Assembly (NCBI RefSeq): GCF_000308855.1
Contig: NZ_BAGM01000006.1
Span: 1 to 64,000 of the forward strand
DNA: 64,000 bases
Source of the DNA: Nocardia veterana NBRC 100344
GTDB taxonomy: Bacteria; Actinomycetota; Actinomycetes; Mycobacteriales; Mycobacteriaceae
Direction of reading: 5' to 3'
The notes under the pieces were generated by a model. It ran no database searches, was not told the DNA's origin, and saw only the letters and a list, made by a program, of their open reading frames with translations. Below are positions 44,409-54,611 of this stretch, in pieces. Position 1 is the first letter of the stretch. The number at the start of each line of letters is the position of its first letter. A program made the position numbers and the translations under genes.

Positions 44409-45407
44409 CTATTTGTGCAGGCCGGCGAGGGCCTTCTTCAGCTGGTCCTTACAGACGTTGCCGACCTCGGTGGTGTCGATCGTCGAGTCGGTCTGGATGC
44501 TGAGTTTCACCTTGACCGAGACGTTGGAGTCCAGGGCGGCGCAGGTGTAGTCGAGGGTGTCGAAGCTCGAGTAGTCCTGCTGGTAGGTCGCGTAGTAGGC
44601 CTGTTCGCCGATGCCGGCGATGGCGCCGGAGGTGCGTCCGCTGCCGGTGGTCTTGGTGTCGTAGTTCTTCCAGCTGTTGAATTCCGGCTCCCCGTATTTG
44701 CTCTGGAAGTCGGCGTCGAGGTCGATATCGGACCCGTTGGTGCCGTACTTGCCGGCGCCGTCGTAGCCCACGCGGCAGCTCAGTGAACCGCCGCCGAACT
44801 TCGGGTCGGGGGCGCGTTCGGTGTGTTCGGGCTTGCTCTTCGGGTTGGGTGCCCATTTGCGCAGGACGGTCGGATCGATCAGGGAGCACGCATCGGTGAT
44901 GTTGCCCATCGAGTAGTTGCCGTCGACCTTCTTGTCACCGCCGACGCCGGTCTTGCCGCCGCCGCTGTCGCTGCCGCCGGTGAGTGCGATCACGCCGATG
45001 ACGATTCCGATCACCACGACCAGGCCGACCACCCCGCCGACGATCCACGGCGTGTTGTTCTTCTTACCCGGCTGCGGATACATCGGTTGCTGGGCGTAGG
45101 GCGGCGCGAACTGCTGCTGGGGGTAGCTCGGCTGAGAGGGTGGCTGCTGGGGGTAACTCGGCTGGGAGGGTGGCTGCTGGGCGTAGGGCAGCTGTGGCGC
45201 GCTGTGGTAGGCATCGAACCCGGCGCCCAGGACGGTTGGATCGGTGCCGGTCACCGGACCCGGCCTGCCCCCCATGACCGTCGGATCGGTGCCGGTGAGC
45301 GGCTGCTCGGGAGTGGCCGGCGTGGACCACCAGTGCACGGTTTCGTTGGGCGGATTTCCCTGCCCCTGATGATCGGAACCACCGTGCGGTGGGTTGCTGC
45401 CTGTCAC
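44409..45407 (-). CDS. Pro/Gln-rich single-pass membrane protein with secreted domain
   Basis: 332 residues from GTG 45407 (GGAGGAAAG upstream). About 115 N-terminal residues are cytosolic, Pro/Gln/Tyr-rich, with duplicated PTV[ML]G units and QPSYPQQPPS repeats. One membrane helix follows (WIVGGVVGLVVVIGIVIGVI, about 128-147). The extracytoplasmic part has a Gly/Ser linker and a C-terminal domain with cysteines in DACSLIDPTVL, LSCRVGY, DYTCAAL and GNVCKDQL. This pattern resembles DUF3558-like exported proteins. The function is unknown. It follows tRNA-Ser(GGA) in the leftward direction. Confidence 0.8.
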   Translation of the reverse strand: MTGSNPPHGGSDHQGQGNPPNETVHWWSTPATPEQPLTGTDPTVMGGRPGPVTGTDPTVLGAGFDAYHSAPQLPYAQQPPSQPSYPQQPPSQPSYPQQQFAPPYAQQPMYPQPGKKNNTPWIVGGVVGLVVVIGIVIGVIALTGGSDSGGGKTGVGGDKKVDGNYSMGNITDACSLIDPTVLRKWAPNPKSKPEHTERAPDPKFGGGSLSCRVGYDGAGKYGTNGSDIDLDADFQSKYGEPEFNSWKNYDTKTTGSGRTSGAIAGIGEQAYYATYQQDYSSFDTLDYTCAALDSNVSVKVKLSIQTDSTIDTTEVGNVCKDQLKKALAGLHK

Positions 45408-45577
45408 GTCTTTCCTCCGGTCCTGGCGCGGAAGCCCCCTCGAAAATGTCGGAGGTGATCGTATCGACTTCCACGCCATTCCTCTCCCGGGGTGATGCGG
45501 GCGCCCTATCCGGTGGCGATCGCCGATCGACGGCATGGATTGGTCGTCTGCGGGCAGATGTGACTACACTGGCCGAC

Positions 45578-45665
45578 GGATCCCGCGCGGCGTGCATCCT
45601 GTGAACTCCCCCAGGGCCGGAAGGCAGCAAGGGTCAACGGGCTCTGCCGGGTGCGCGGGGTCCCC
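45578..45665 (+). ncRNA. ffs: 4.5S-type signal recognition particle RNA
   Basis: The universally conserved SRP domain IV is visible: AGGGCCGGAAGGCAGCAAGG (45613-45632), giving the GGAA tetraloop and asymmetric loop that bind Ffh. The ends pair: GGATCCCGCGC near 45578 with GCGCGGGGTCC near 45653. A T-rich tract (CTTTCTTTTT) follows and acts as terminator. The position just upstream of the aspartate aminotransferase gene matches mycobacteria, where ffs lies beside Rv3722c. Confidence 0.95.
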
Positions 45666-45715
45666 TTTCTTTTTCCGGGGAAAGTCGGCTGCCACGCGGC
45701 GCAAACGACGAGTAA

Positions 45716-47077
<1,362 letters not shown>

Positions 47078-47094
47078 GCGGTCACCGAACCCGG

Positions 47095-47139
47095 ACGGCC
47101 GATGGTTCCCCCGATCACCGGGCGGGAACCATCGGCCGT
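47095..47139. terminator. Bidirectional terminator between aspT and methyltransferase
   Basis: A perfect 16-bp stem, ACGGCCGATGGTTCCC (47095-47110) with GGGAACCATCGGCCGT (47124-47139), lies between two convergent genes. TTTCGG follows on the plus strand. Confidence 0.9.
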
Positions 47140-47155
47140 TTCGGTCGTGCGGTGA

Positions 47156-48031
47156 CTACTGCGGCTTGTGGGCGAGTACCGCGAACATCGTCACCGAGAG
47201 ATGGATATCCCCGGACCGGGCTCCGGCCTCCAGTTCCGTCAGCAGCTGTTCCCGCTGGGCCTCGCTGATCGCGCCGCGGGCCACCGCCATCGCCGAGATG
47301 CGGGCGACCAGCGCACCGGCACCGGCGGCGGCGTCCTGGACCAGCGCATGCGAACCGATGTCGTCGACGACGAGCCCGGCCTGTGTGAGCAGGCCCGGCA
47401 GCCGCCGCCCGGAGAACGGGTTGGTGGTGTTGGTGATCAGGGTTTCGATCACCTCGCGCACGACCGACCGGTCGCCGGGGTGCACGATGGCGGTTCCCCA
47501 GTCGCTGTCCATCACCACCACGCGTCCGCCGGGCTTCAGCACCCGGGCGATTTCACCGGCCGCTCGGGCCGGGGCGGTCAGATGCTGAAATACCCGCTCG
47601 CACAGGGCGGCGTCGAAGGTGTCGCCGCCGAAGGGCAGGCCGTAGGCGTCGCCGGGGACGAAACGGGCGGACGAATTGTGCTGAGCGGCGCGGCGTTCCG
47701 CGGCGGCCAGCAGGTTCGGATCGGGCTCGACGCCGACCGCCTCGCCGGTCGGGCCGACCGCGTCGGCGAAGGCCATGACTTCCGAGCCGGTGCCGGATCC
47801 GATGTCCACCGCGCTCTCGCCGGGTGCGACGGCCAGGGCATCGTGTGCCCAGCGACGCAGGCCCCGGATACCGGGAAGTGCGGCTTGGAGATCGTTGACG
47901 TCGATGAGTTGGTCGCGACCCGCGCGATCGAAACGGTCTGGTCGCAGACCCGAACGGGAGGAACCGTCTGCCGAGGAGCTGTGTGTGGGCGCCATATCTT
48001 CCACCGTTGGTGTTGCCAAAGTGTCGGGCAT
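47156..48031 (-). CDS. SAM-dependent class I methyltransferase
   Basis: About 291 residues. The SAM-binding motif I is AVDIGSGTGSEVMAFADAVG, motif II EAVGVEPDPN, then DAYGLPFGGDTFDAALCERV and VLKPGGRVVVMDSDW. This set is typical of small-molecule (menaquinone/UbiE-like or arsenite-like) methyltransferases; the substrate is not evident. Start uncertain: ATG 48031 or ATG 47995 (MAPTHSSS), the latter being closer to the conserved RFDRAGRDQLIDV. It converges on aspT. Confidence 0.87.
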   Translation of the reverse strand: MPDTLATPTVEDMAPTHSSSADGSSRSGLRPDRFDRAGRDQLIDVNDLQAALPGIRGLRRWAHDALAVAPGESAVDIGSGTGSEVMAFADAVGPTGEAVGVEPDPNLLAAAERRAAQHNSSARFVPGDAYGLPFGGDTFDAALCERVFQHLTAPARAAGEIARVLKPGGRVVVMDSDWGTAIVHPGDRSVVREVIETLITNTTNPFSGRRLPGLLTQAGLVVDDIGSHALVQDAAAGAGALVARISAMAVARGAISEAQREQLLTELEAGARSGDIHLSVTMFAVLAHKPQ

Positions 48032-48135
48032 GGCTGTTCACCCTACGCGCGCGGAGAACCTACGGGTGGGTAGGCATGTGAGGTCGGTCACGGTGGCCGG
48101 TAGGCGGAAATCCGGCCGTCTGCCATGATCGATAC

Positions 48136-48840
48136 ATGGTGAGCCGCAAACTGTGCCTCGCGCAGGAGCCGGAGGCGGACAAGCTGTTGTCGGAGGACGA
48201 TTTCGCCCTGCTGACCGGGATGCTGCTGGATCAGCAGTTTCCGCTCGAACACGCTTTTCGCGGTCCGAAGAAGATCGCCGACCGGATGGACGGGTTCGAT
48301 GTCCACAAGATCGCCGCGGCCGATCCCGAGGAATTCGAGGAATTGGGGGCCACCCCGCCCGCCATTCACCGCTACGGCCGGTCGATGGCCCGGCGTACCC
48401 AGGAACTGGCCCGCTACGTGGTCGAACACTACGACGGCAAGACCTCGGAGATCTGGACTCGTGACGATCCGGACGGGAAAGAGGTTTTGCGGCGGCTGAA
48501 GGAGCTGCCGGGTTACGGCGATCAGAAGGCGCGCATCTTCCTCGCGCTGCTCGGAAAACAACTCGGCGTGCGTCCGGCGGGCTGGGAGCAGGCCGCGGGC
48601 GCCTATTCCGAGCCGAACTCCCGCCGCTCGGCCGCCGATATCGTCGACAGCGACTCGCTGCTCGAGGTTCGGGCCTTCAAGAAGCAGATGAAGGCGGCGG
48701 CCAAGGAGAGCGCCGCCGCGAAGAGCACGAAGACGGCGACCACGAAGGCCCGGACTGCGAGGGCCCGGACTGCGAAGGGCACTGATGCGAAGCCCGAGGC
48801 CGTGAAGCCCGGGACCGCAAAAGCTCGGTCCGCGAAGTAG
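48136..48840 (+). CDS. HhH-GPD base-excision repair protein with basic tail
   Basis: 234 residues. Residues 1-150 form a HhH-GPD glycosylase-like domain: LLTGMLLDQQFPLEHAFRGP near the N-terminus and the hairpin LKELPGYGDQKARIFLALLG. The lysine/aspartate of the hairpin site needs alignment to decide on the chemistry. Residues ~180-234 are a low-complexity Ala/Lys/Thr/Arg tail with repeats such as KARTARARTAKG, resembling histone-H1-like DNA-binding tails. It is a conserved actinobacterial arrangement. The gene is divergent from the methyltransferase. Confidence 0.87.
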   Translation: MVSRKLCLAQEPEADKLLSEDDFALLTGMLLDQQFPLEHAFRGPKKIADRMDGFDVHKIAAADPEEFEELGATPPAIHRYGRSMARRTQELARYVVEHYDGKTSEIWTRDDPDGKEVLRRLKELPGYGDQKARIFLALLGKQLGVRPAGWEQAAGAYSEPNSRRSAADIVDSDSLLEVRAFKKQMKAAAKESAAAKSTKTATTKARTARARTAKGTDAKPEAVKPGTAKARSAK

Positions 48841-48884
48841 TTCCATGCCACGGTGCTCCGGCCAGGGGCGCCGCGGATCGTCGG

Positions 48885-49430
48885 CTACGGTGTGCGGGCC
48901 GTCTCGCCGGATGCGGATTCGAGCCGTTCGGCGGCTGCGGCGAACCAGCGGCCGCGCATTGCCAGCAGCTGTTTGCCGTAATCCATCACCAGCCGGCCGT
49001 AATGGGACAGGTCGTCGTCGTCCCAGTCGATACTGCGTTCCAGCTCGCGCAGTTCGGCCAGTCGCCGCTCCAGTCTCGCGGCCGATTTGCGGAGGTAGGC
49101 GCGGCGCTGTTCCGGTTCGACGGTGCCGAGCAGGAAGACCCGCAGCATCGCCTCGTCGCGCCGCACCGGTTGTGGTTCGACCTCGATCATCCAGTGCCGC
49201 AACTCTTTTCGGCCAGACTCGGTGATCTCGTACTGTTTGCGCCCGCGCGGGCCCTCTTCGGTGACCTCGATCAGGCCGTCGGTGGTGAGTTTGCCCAGTT
49301 CGCCGTAGAGCTGGCTCTGGGTCGCCGGCCAGACATTGCCCAGCGAGATCTCGAAGATCTTCAGCAGGTCGTAGCCGCTGGCTGCGCCGCGGTCGGCGAG
49401 CAGCCCCAGCACGGCGTATCGGAGGCTCAT
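48885..49430 (-). CDS. PadR family regulator
   Basis: 181 residues. The N-terminal winged helix is MSLRYAVLGLLADRGAASGY, DLLKIFEISLGNVWPATQSQ and LYGELGKLTTDGLIEV, and the C-terminal helical dimerisation domain (Vir_act_alpha_C) includes VFLLGTVEPEQRRAYLRKSA. It is divergent from the membrane-protein/carotenoid-oxygenase operon. Palindromic ACATGTCA-type sites fill the gap between them, so it presumably represses both units. Confidence 0.92.
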   Translation of the reverse strand: MSLRYAVLGLLADRGAASGYDLLKIFEISLGNVWPATQSQLYGELGKLTTDGLIEVTEEGPRGRKQYEITESGRKELRHWMIEVEPQPVRRDEAMLRVFLLGTVEPEQRRAYLRKSAARLERRLAELRELERSIDWDDDDLSHYGRLVMDYGKQLLAMRGRWFAAAAERLESASGETARTP

Positions 49431-49442
49431 GCCTCGAACCTA

Positions 49443-49519
49443 ACATGTCGACACTGACATTTCAGTATTGACATGTTGTGGCCGCACCTTCTAACTTCGA
49501 CATGTCAGATGTGACATGT
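49443..49519. promoter_or_regulatory. Cluster of TGACATGT half-sites, PadR operators
   Basis: A perfect palindrome, ACATGTCA-GATG-TGACATGT, is at 49500-49519. A second set is ACATGTCG (49443), TGACAT (49455-49460) and TGACATGT (49469-49476). They overlap the region just before the PadR start (49430) and the promoter of the 49543 gene. Confidence 0.85.
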
Positions 49520-49542
49520 AGGTCGACGAAAGGTCGCAGCCC

Positions 49543-50118
49543 GTGTGGAAGTACTACGCCCGAAGCTTCGTGCCGTGGATCGTGCTCGCGGTGGGGAGCG
49601 GTGTGGATAACCGTGTCGGCGCGATCGGCGGTCTGATCAGCGCTGGGGTGCTGATCGGTGTCGGTCGCCGCGCCGGCTGCGGCCTCGACGAACTGATCCT
49701 GGACCTGTCCACCGCCGGATTCATGGCACTGTTCGGGCTCGTGGCGGTAGCCAGGCCCGATTCGCCGGTGCTCGATTACGGGACGGCGCTGGCAATGGGC
49801 TGGTTGGCCGCGACCGCGTGGCTGAGTCTGGCGCTGCGCCGGCCGTTCACGCTGGGTATCGCGCGCCGCCGGGTACCCGAGCAGATCGCCGGCACCACCG
49901 CTTTCGTGCGTACCAACGTGATCATCACGACGGTGTGGGCGCTGTGCTTCACCGCCGAAGCGCTGTTGTCGGCCTACGTTCAGCACCGGACACCGCATGC
50001 CCTCGCCGCCCTGATCGTCTGCAAGGTCGGCTTCGTCGCCGTGGCCGCCCTCTTCACCGCTCGCTACCCCGAACTCGTCCGCCGTCGGTCGGTCACCGCG
50101 CTGAACCCCACCGCGTGA
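49543..50118 (+). CDS. Integral membrane protein, PadR-controlled
   Basis: 191 residues with about five hydrophobic segments (near 10-20, 24-40, 57-70, 80-100 and 127-165). Start GTG 49543 (VWKYYARSFVPWIVLAVGSG). No family is recognised with confidence; its Gly/Ala-rich segments and short loops suggest a small transporter-like or anchor protein. It is followed 57 nt later by the carotenoid oxygenase in one transcription unit, with PadR sites upstream. Confidence 0.7.
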   Translation: MWKYYARSFVPWIVLAVGSGVDNRVGAIGGLISAGVLIGVGRRAGCGLDELILDLSTAGFMALFGLVAVARPDSPVLDYGTALAMGWLAATAWLSLALRRPFTLGIARRRVPEQIAGTTAFVRTNVIITTVWALCFTAEALLSAYVQHRTPHALAALIVCKVGFVAVAALFTARYPELVRRRSVTALNPTA

Positions 50119-50175
50119 GGGGCCGCCGCCCGACGTCCGACCCGAACCGATCCGCCCATCCAGAGAGGAATATCC

Positions 50176-51498
50176 ATGTCCGAATCGTCGACGGCTCCGT
50201 GGCTGACCGGATTGCTCGCACCGGTATCCGACGAAATCGAGGCCCACGATCTTCCGGTCGACGGGGTCCTGCCGGTGGAGTTGACCGGCCGGTACTTCCG
50301 CAACGGGCCGAACCCGCGACCGGGCCGCCCGAGCGCACACTGGTTCGCCGGTGACGGCATGGTGCACGGGGTGCGGCTGCGCGACGGCCGCGCGGAGTGG
50401 TACCGCAATCGCTGGGTGCGGACCACACGATTCACCTCGGACGCGCCCTTCGTACGCGCGGACGGCACCCTCGATCGCGCGGCGGTGCCGGCCAACACCC
50501 ATGTGATCTCGCATGCCGGCCGGATCCTTGCCCTGGTCGAGAACGGCCTGCCCTACGAGCTGACGCCGGAGGTGGAGACCGCCGGCTGCCGGGATTTCGG
50601 CGGCCGCCTCACCACCGCGATGACCGCGCATCCCAAACGCGATCCACGCACCGGCGAACTGCTCTTCTTCGGTTACGGTTTCGCGCCGCCGTACCTGACA
50701 TATCACCGTCTCTCGGCGGCAGGCGAACTGGTGGAGAGCCGAGTCGTCGAGGTGGGCGGACCGACGATGATGCACGACTTCGCGATCACCGAGCAGTACG
50801 TGGTGTGGCTGGATCTGCCGGTCGTCTTCGACCCGAAGTTGCTGGGCAGCATGCCGTTTCGCTGGGAGGACACCTATCCGGCGCGGTTGGGGGTGATGCC
50901 GCGCGCCGGCGGCCCGGTGCGGTGGTTCGACATCGACCCCTGCTACGTCTTCCATGTCGGCAATGCCCACGAGGACGCCCACGGCCGGGTCGTACTCGAC
51001 GCGGTGCGGTACGCCCCGGCGGATTTCTCGGCCCTGTGGTCCGGAATCGGAGGTGGCGGTACGGGATCGCCCGGGACGGCCACCGCGGCGTTGCACCGCT
51101 GGATACTCGATATCCACGCCGGCACCGTCACCGAAACCGCATGCGACGACCGGGACGTCGAGTTCCCTACGCACGACGAAGCCCGCACCGGCCTGCCCGC
51201 CCGCTACCTGTACGCCGCCGCCGATTCCGCGATCGTGAAATACGATCTGCACCGAGGCAACTCGACAGCACACGAGCTGGGCGCCGAGTTCGCGCCCGGC
51301 GAAGCGGTTTTCGTGCCCGCGGCCGACGCCCGCGCCGAGGACGAGGGCTGGCTGCTGACGATAGTCTCCGACCGCGCCGGGCACGGTTCCGAGCTGGTGG
51401 TGCTCGATGCCGGCGATCTCAGCCGCACCGCCGCGATCCGGCTACCGAGGCGAGTGCCCGCGGGATTCCACGGCAGCTGGATCGCCGACCCGCGATGA
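50176..51498 (+). CDS. Carotenoid cleavage oxygenase (RPE65 family)
   Basis: 440 residues, a seven-bladed propeller with Fe(II). GRYFRNGPNPRP near residue 36 is the family signature. Histidines at the four iron positions are seen in MTAHPKRDP, MMHDFAIT, CYVFHVGNAHE and the C-terminal GFHGSWIADPR. The second-sphere acidic residues (Glu in NGLPYELT and HDEART) are also present. It splits carotenoids or related stilbenes/isoeugenols; the substrate is not clear. RBS GAGAGGA precedes ATG 50176. The gene is co-transcribed with the membrane protein upstream and presumably PadR-controlled. Confidence 0.93.
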   Translation: MSESSTAPWLTGLLAPVSDEIEAHDLPVDGVLPVELTGRYFRNGPNPRPGRPSAHWFAGDGMVHGVRLRDGRAEWYRNRWVRTTRFTSDAPFVRADGTLDRAAVPANTHVISHAGRILALVENGLPYELTPEVETAGCRDFGGRLTTAMTAHPKRDPRTGELLFFGYGFAPPYLTYHRLSAAGELVESRVVEVGGPTMMHDFAITEQYVVWLDLPVVFDPKLLGSMPFRWEDTYPARLGVMPRAGGPVRWFDIDPCYVFHVGNAHEDAHGRVVLDAVRYAPADFSALWSGIGGGGTGSPGTATAALHRWILDIHAGTVTETACDDRDVEFPTHDEARTGLPARYLYAAADSAIVKYDLHRGNSTAHELGAEFAPGEAVFVPAADARAEDEGWLLTIVSDRAGHGSELVVLDAGDLSRTAAIRLPRRVPAGFHGSWIADPR

Positions 51499-51522
51499 GA
51501 ACCATCGCCGACCGGGCGGCCG

Positions 51523-52674
51523 TCAGCTACTGCTCGCGGCCGCGGTGGCGAACGGTGTTGCGGCGACGCGCGTTTCGCGGTCCGCGGGCGGTTGCCAGAG
51601 TCCGCGCCGCTGCAGAATCGGCAGCACCCCCTCGCCGAACCAGTACGCCTCCTCGACGTGCGGATACCCCGACAGGATGAAGTGGGTGATGCCGAGCCGC
51701 GAGTATTCGATCAGGCGCTCGGCCACCTCTTCGTGTGAGCCGACCAAAGCCGTTCCGGCGCCGCCACGCACCAGCCCCACCCCGGCCCACAGATTCGGGG
51801 CGATCTCGAGCCGATCGGTGCTGCCGCCGTGCAGTTCCAGCATCCGGCGTTGGCCCTCGGACTCGCTCTTGGCCAGATTCGCTTGTACGCGTTCGATATC
51901 CGCGGGATTCACCGCCGCCAGCAGGCGGTCGGCCTCGGCCCAGGCCTGTTCGGAGGTGTCGCGCGAGATCACGTGGATGCGCAGGCCGTAATCGAGGATG
52001 CGGCCCTGGTCCACCGCGAGGCGGCGAATCCACTCCAACTTCTTGCTCACCGCGAACAGCGGCTCACCCCAGGTGAGATATGTGTCGGCGTAGCGCGCCG
52101 CGACGGGCCCGGCCGCCGCCGAGGAGCCGCCGAAGAACACCGGCGGAATGGGGTCCGGTCGATTGTTCAACTGCGCGTTGCGTACCTGCAGATGCCGGCC
52201 CTCGAAGGTGACCGGCTCCACCGACTCCCACAACTCCCGCACGATGTGCAGGAATTCGCCGGTGCGCTCGTACCGCTGCTCCTTGTCCAGGAAGTCGCCG
52301 TAGGCCTGCTGCTCGTGCGGTTCGCCGCCGGTGACCACGTTCAGCAGCAGCCGCCCGCGGGAATGCCGCTGGAAGGTGCCGGCCATCTGCGCGGCCAGCG
52401 TAGGGCTCACCACGCCGGGCCGGAAAGCGACCAGGAACTTCAGCGTCTCGGTCGTCTCCACCAGCATCGCCGTGGTCAGCCACGCGTCCTCACACCATGC
52501 GCCGGTGGGCGTGAGCACTGCCTCGAAGCCGTTCTCCTCCGCGGCCCCGGCGATCTGATTCAGATAGCGCAGCGATGCCGGGCGGTCACCGGACATCGAG
52601 GTGCCGTGGCCGCCGGCGACCAGATTGCGGGAATCGCCATAGGTGGGAAGGAACCAGTGGAACGACAGACTCAT
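51523..52674 (-). CDS. ssuD: FMNH2-dependent alkanesulfonate monooxygenase
   Basis: 383 residues, luciferase-like. The sequence parallels E. coli SsuD across its length: MSLSFHWFLPTYGD, VLTPTGAWCEDAWL with the conserved cysteine, LLLNVVTGGEPHEQ, FFGGSSAAAGPVAARYADTY, RIHVISRDTSEQAWAEADR with the catalytic His, and PNLWAGVGLVRGGAGTALVG with the active-site Arg. The start ATG 52674 gives the normal N-terminus. No ssuABC transporter is adjacent. It fits the sulfur-scavenging genes at 57.6-64 kb functionally. Confidence 0.92.
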   Translation of the reverse strand: MSLSFHWFLPTYGDSRNLVAGGHGTSMSGDRPASLRYLNQIAGAAEENGFEAVLTPTGAWCEDAWLTTAMLVETTETLKFLVAFRPGVVSPTLAAQMAGTFQRHSRGRLLLNVVTGGEPHEQQAYGDFLDKEQRYERTGEFLHIVRELWESVEPVTFEGRHLQVRNAQLNNRPDPIPPVFFGGSSAAAGPVAARYADTYLTWGEPLFAVSKKLEWIRRLAVDQGRILDYGLRIHVISRDTSEQAWAEADRLLAAVNPADIERVQANLAKSESEGQRRMLELHGGSTDRLEIAPNLWAGVGLVRGGAGTALVGSHEEVAERLIEYSRLGITHFILSGYPHVEEAYWFGEGVLPILQRRGLWQPPADRETRVAATPFATAAASSS

Positions 52675-52851
52675 TCGAGCGATGATGGCCGACGACCTGG
52701 AGCGAGTCACCGGTTGAAATCGGGCTGGTTCTTACTCTGGTTCGGCTCCGTCGTATGTCCGCAAACTGTCCCGAGCCGTGTGTCGTGCCGGACACGGCTA
52801 CCTGTACTGCCCGGCCCCGCCGGCAGTCGGAAGATTGAGGATTCAGTAGCA

Positions 52852-53559
52852 GTGAAATTGAGGAAATTCGCCGTACTCACGGCGCTGGTCGCAACCACCC
52901 TGGGCGCCCTGGCGGGAACCGTGAACGCCGCTCCCGCCGCACCCGCGGACGCCGTCGGTTACCGGGCTTCCAGCGACGACAGATCGGCGACCGTGACCAT
53001 TGATTCCGGGTCCCTGGCCGTCGAGAACGGTGTGTTCACGATCAAGGCCGCGAACGGAACCACGGTGGCGGGAACGGAATTGAAGTTCCGGGTGGACGAT
53101 TTCGAATTTCCGATCGCTGCCGATATTTCGGGCCGCACCGCCACCCTGACTCCGCAGTTCGATCTGGAGCACGCGGTGTACAAGCCGGTCGCGCTGCCGT
53201 TCGAGGAGTCGGCCCCCTGGAAGACCCCCTACGAGCGTGAGGTCGCGGCCTTCACCCGTCTGAAGGACACCGTCGCCACCGGCGCCACCATCGGAACGGT
53301 GGTCGGTGGTATCGGTGGCGCCGCGGTCGGCTGCATCGCGGGCGCTGCCCTCGGTGTCGTCGCCACCGGTGCGCTGGCCACCCTGTTCGGCCTCGGCCCG
53401 CTCGGTGGCTGTGTCGCCGGTGCCGCCGCCGTCGGCTTCCTGGGTGTGCTGGCCGGTCAGATCTTCGTGACCGCACCGGTCGCCATCGGCGCTCTGGTGC
53501 AGTACTTCAGCACCATCAACGCGCCGTTCAACCCGCCGGCGCCGGCTCCCGCCAAGTGA
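52852..53559 (+). CDS. Secreted glycine-rich protein, paralogue 1
   Basis: 235 residues from GTG 52852. A signal peptide (KLRKFAVLTALVATTLGAL, cleaved after NAAP near 25) precedes an exported domain with GTELKFRVDDFEFPIAADIS and FDLEHAVYKPVALPFEESAP. Residues ~145-215 are hydrophobic and Gly/Ala-rich with cysteines in AAVGCIAGAALG and LGGCVAGAAAVG, possibly membrane-inserting. The C-terminus is INAPFNPPAPAPAK. A paralogue follows at 53883. The family is known from nocardiae as hypothetical; function is unknown. Confidence 0.85.
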   Translation: MKLRKFAVLTALVATTLGALAGTVNAAPAAPADAVGYRASSDDRSATVTIDSGSLAVENGVFTIKAANGTTVAGTELKFRVDDFEFPIAADISGRTATLTPQFDLEHAVYKPVALPFEESAPWKTPYEREVAAFTRLKDTVATGATIGTVVGGIGGAAVGCIAGAALGVVATGALATLFGLGPLGGCVAGAAAVGFLGVLAGQIFVTAPVAIGALVQYFSTINAPFNPPAPAPAK

Positions 53560-53604
53560 GCCCGCTGCCCGGCCGGCGCTGAGCCTCGGGCGGTCATCGA
53601 GCGA

Positions 53605-53640
53605 AAACACCTCCGCACCACTCGGTGCGGAGGTGTTTTT
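53605..53640 (+). terminator. Rho-independent terminator after paralogue 1
   Basis: AAAACACCTCCGCACC (53605-53620) pairs perfectly with GGTGCGGAGGTGTTTT (53625-53640) around ACTC, and the T-run continues to TTTTTTT. It ends transcription before the second paralogue, which therefore has its own promoter. Confidence 0.96.
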
Positions 53641-53642
53641 TT

Positions 53643-53882
53643 GTGCGAAAAATTAAGTCGGATACGCTCTTTTAATTTGTGAGATCGAATTAGTTTGCAG
53701 CGTCTCGTCTATTCGAATCGCACTGGTTGTTAACCTCGTTGTATTTCTTTCTTTCGCACACACTGGAATACGCCGATCCGGACGAATGCATTCGGTTACC
53801 CCCGGCGATGTATGGCTCCGCGATACGAGGACGGCCAGCCGCTGCGCGAATCAGCCGCAGCCGAAAGATGAGGAACAGAGCA
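53643..53882. other. AT-rich promoter region of paralogue 2
   Basis: Between the terminator and GTG 53883 the GC content drops (e.g. AAATTAAGTCGG and TTTTAATTTGTGAG near 53650-53682, TTGTATTTCTTTCTTTC near 53738). No gene is visible. It probably carries the promoter and a 5' untranslated leader for the second secreted protein. Confidence 0.5.
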
Positions 53883-54596
53883 GTGCAGATGAGGAAATTC
53901 GCCGCGGTCGCGGTCGCGGTCGCCGCCGCGACCGGCGTCGCGGCGGGAAGCGTACAAGCGGCGCCGGCAGTGGATTCCGGTGCCGTCGGATACACCGCGA
54001 CGACCACCGAGAAGTCGACCGTCATCTCGACCGACGCCGGCTCACTGGTGAACGAGAACGGCGTATTCAAGATCAAGGCCGCCGACGGAACGACATTGGC
54101 CGGCACCGAATTGAAGTTCCGGGTAGACGATTTCGAATTCCCGATCGCCGCGGACATTTCGGGCCGCACCGCGACGTTGACGCCGCAGTTCGACGTGCAG
54201 CATGCGGTCTACAAGCCGGTCGCGCTGCCGTTCGAGGACAGCGCGCCGTGGAAGACGCCGTACGACCGTGAGCAGGCGGCCTGGACTCGCATGGTGAACA
54301 CCATCTCCACGGGAGCCACCATCGGCACGCTGGTGGGCGGCCTCACCGGCGGCGCGGCCGGTTGCGTCCTCGGCGGTATCGCGGGGGCGACCGTGGCCTC
54401 GGCGGCGATCGTCGGGCTGTTCGGCGGCTTCGTGCCCGCCGCGGTGGTCGGCTGCTTGGGCGGCATCGTGGCGGTCGGTGCCCTGGGCACCCTCGCGGGG
54501 CAGCTGCTGGTGACCGCACCCGTGGCGATCCTGGCGGCGGTCCAGTACTTCACGACCATCAACGCGCCGTTCCACCCTGCGGCTCCGGCCAAGTAG
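53883..54596 (+). CDS. Secreted glycine-rich protein, paralogue 2
   Basis: 237 residues from GTG 53883 (AGGAACAG upstream), or ATG 53889. It has a signal peptide (MRKFAAVAVAVAAATGVAAG) and the same exported domain as its neighbour: GTELKFRVDDFEFPIAADIS is identical, as are YKPVALPFE and SAPWKTPY. The hydrophobic Gly/Ala-rich C-terminal region again holds a pair of cysteines (GGAAGCVLGGI, VVGCLGGIVA). Tandem duplication with strong conservation of the middle but divergent signal and tail suggests a retained structural function at the cell envelope. Confidence 0.85.
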   Translation: MQMRKFAAVAVAVAAATGVAAGSVQAAPAVDSGAVGYTATTTEKSTVISTDAGSLVNENGVFKIKAADGTTLAGTELKFRVDDFEFPIAADISGRTATLTPQFDVQHAVYKPVALPFEDSAPWKTPYDREQAAWTRMVNTISTGATIGTLVGGLTGGAAGCVLGGIAGATVASAAIVGLFGGFVPAAVVGCLGGIVAVGALGTLAGQLLVTAPVAILAAVQYFTTINAPFHPAAPAK

Positions 54597-54611
54597 GGCG
54601 AAACGGTATCC

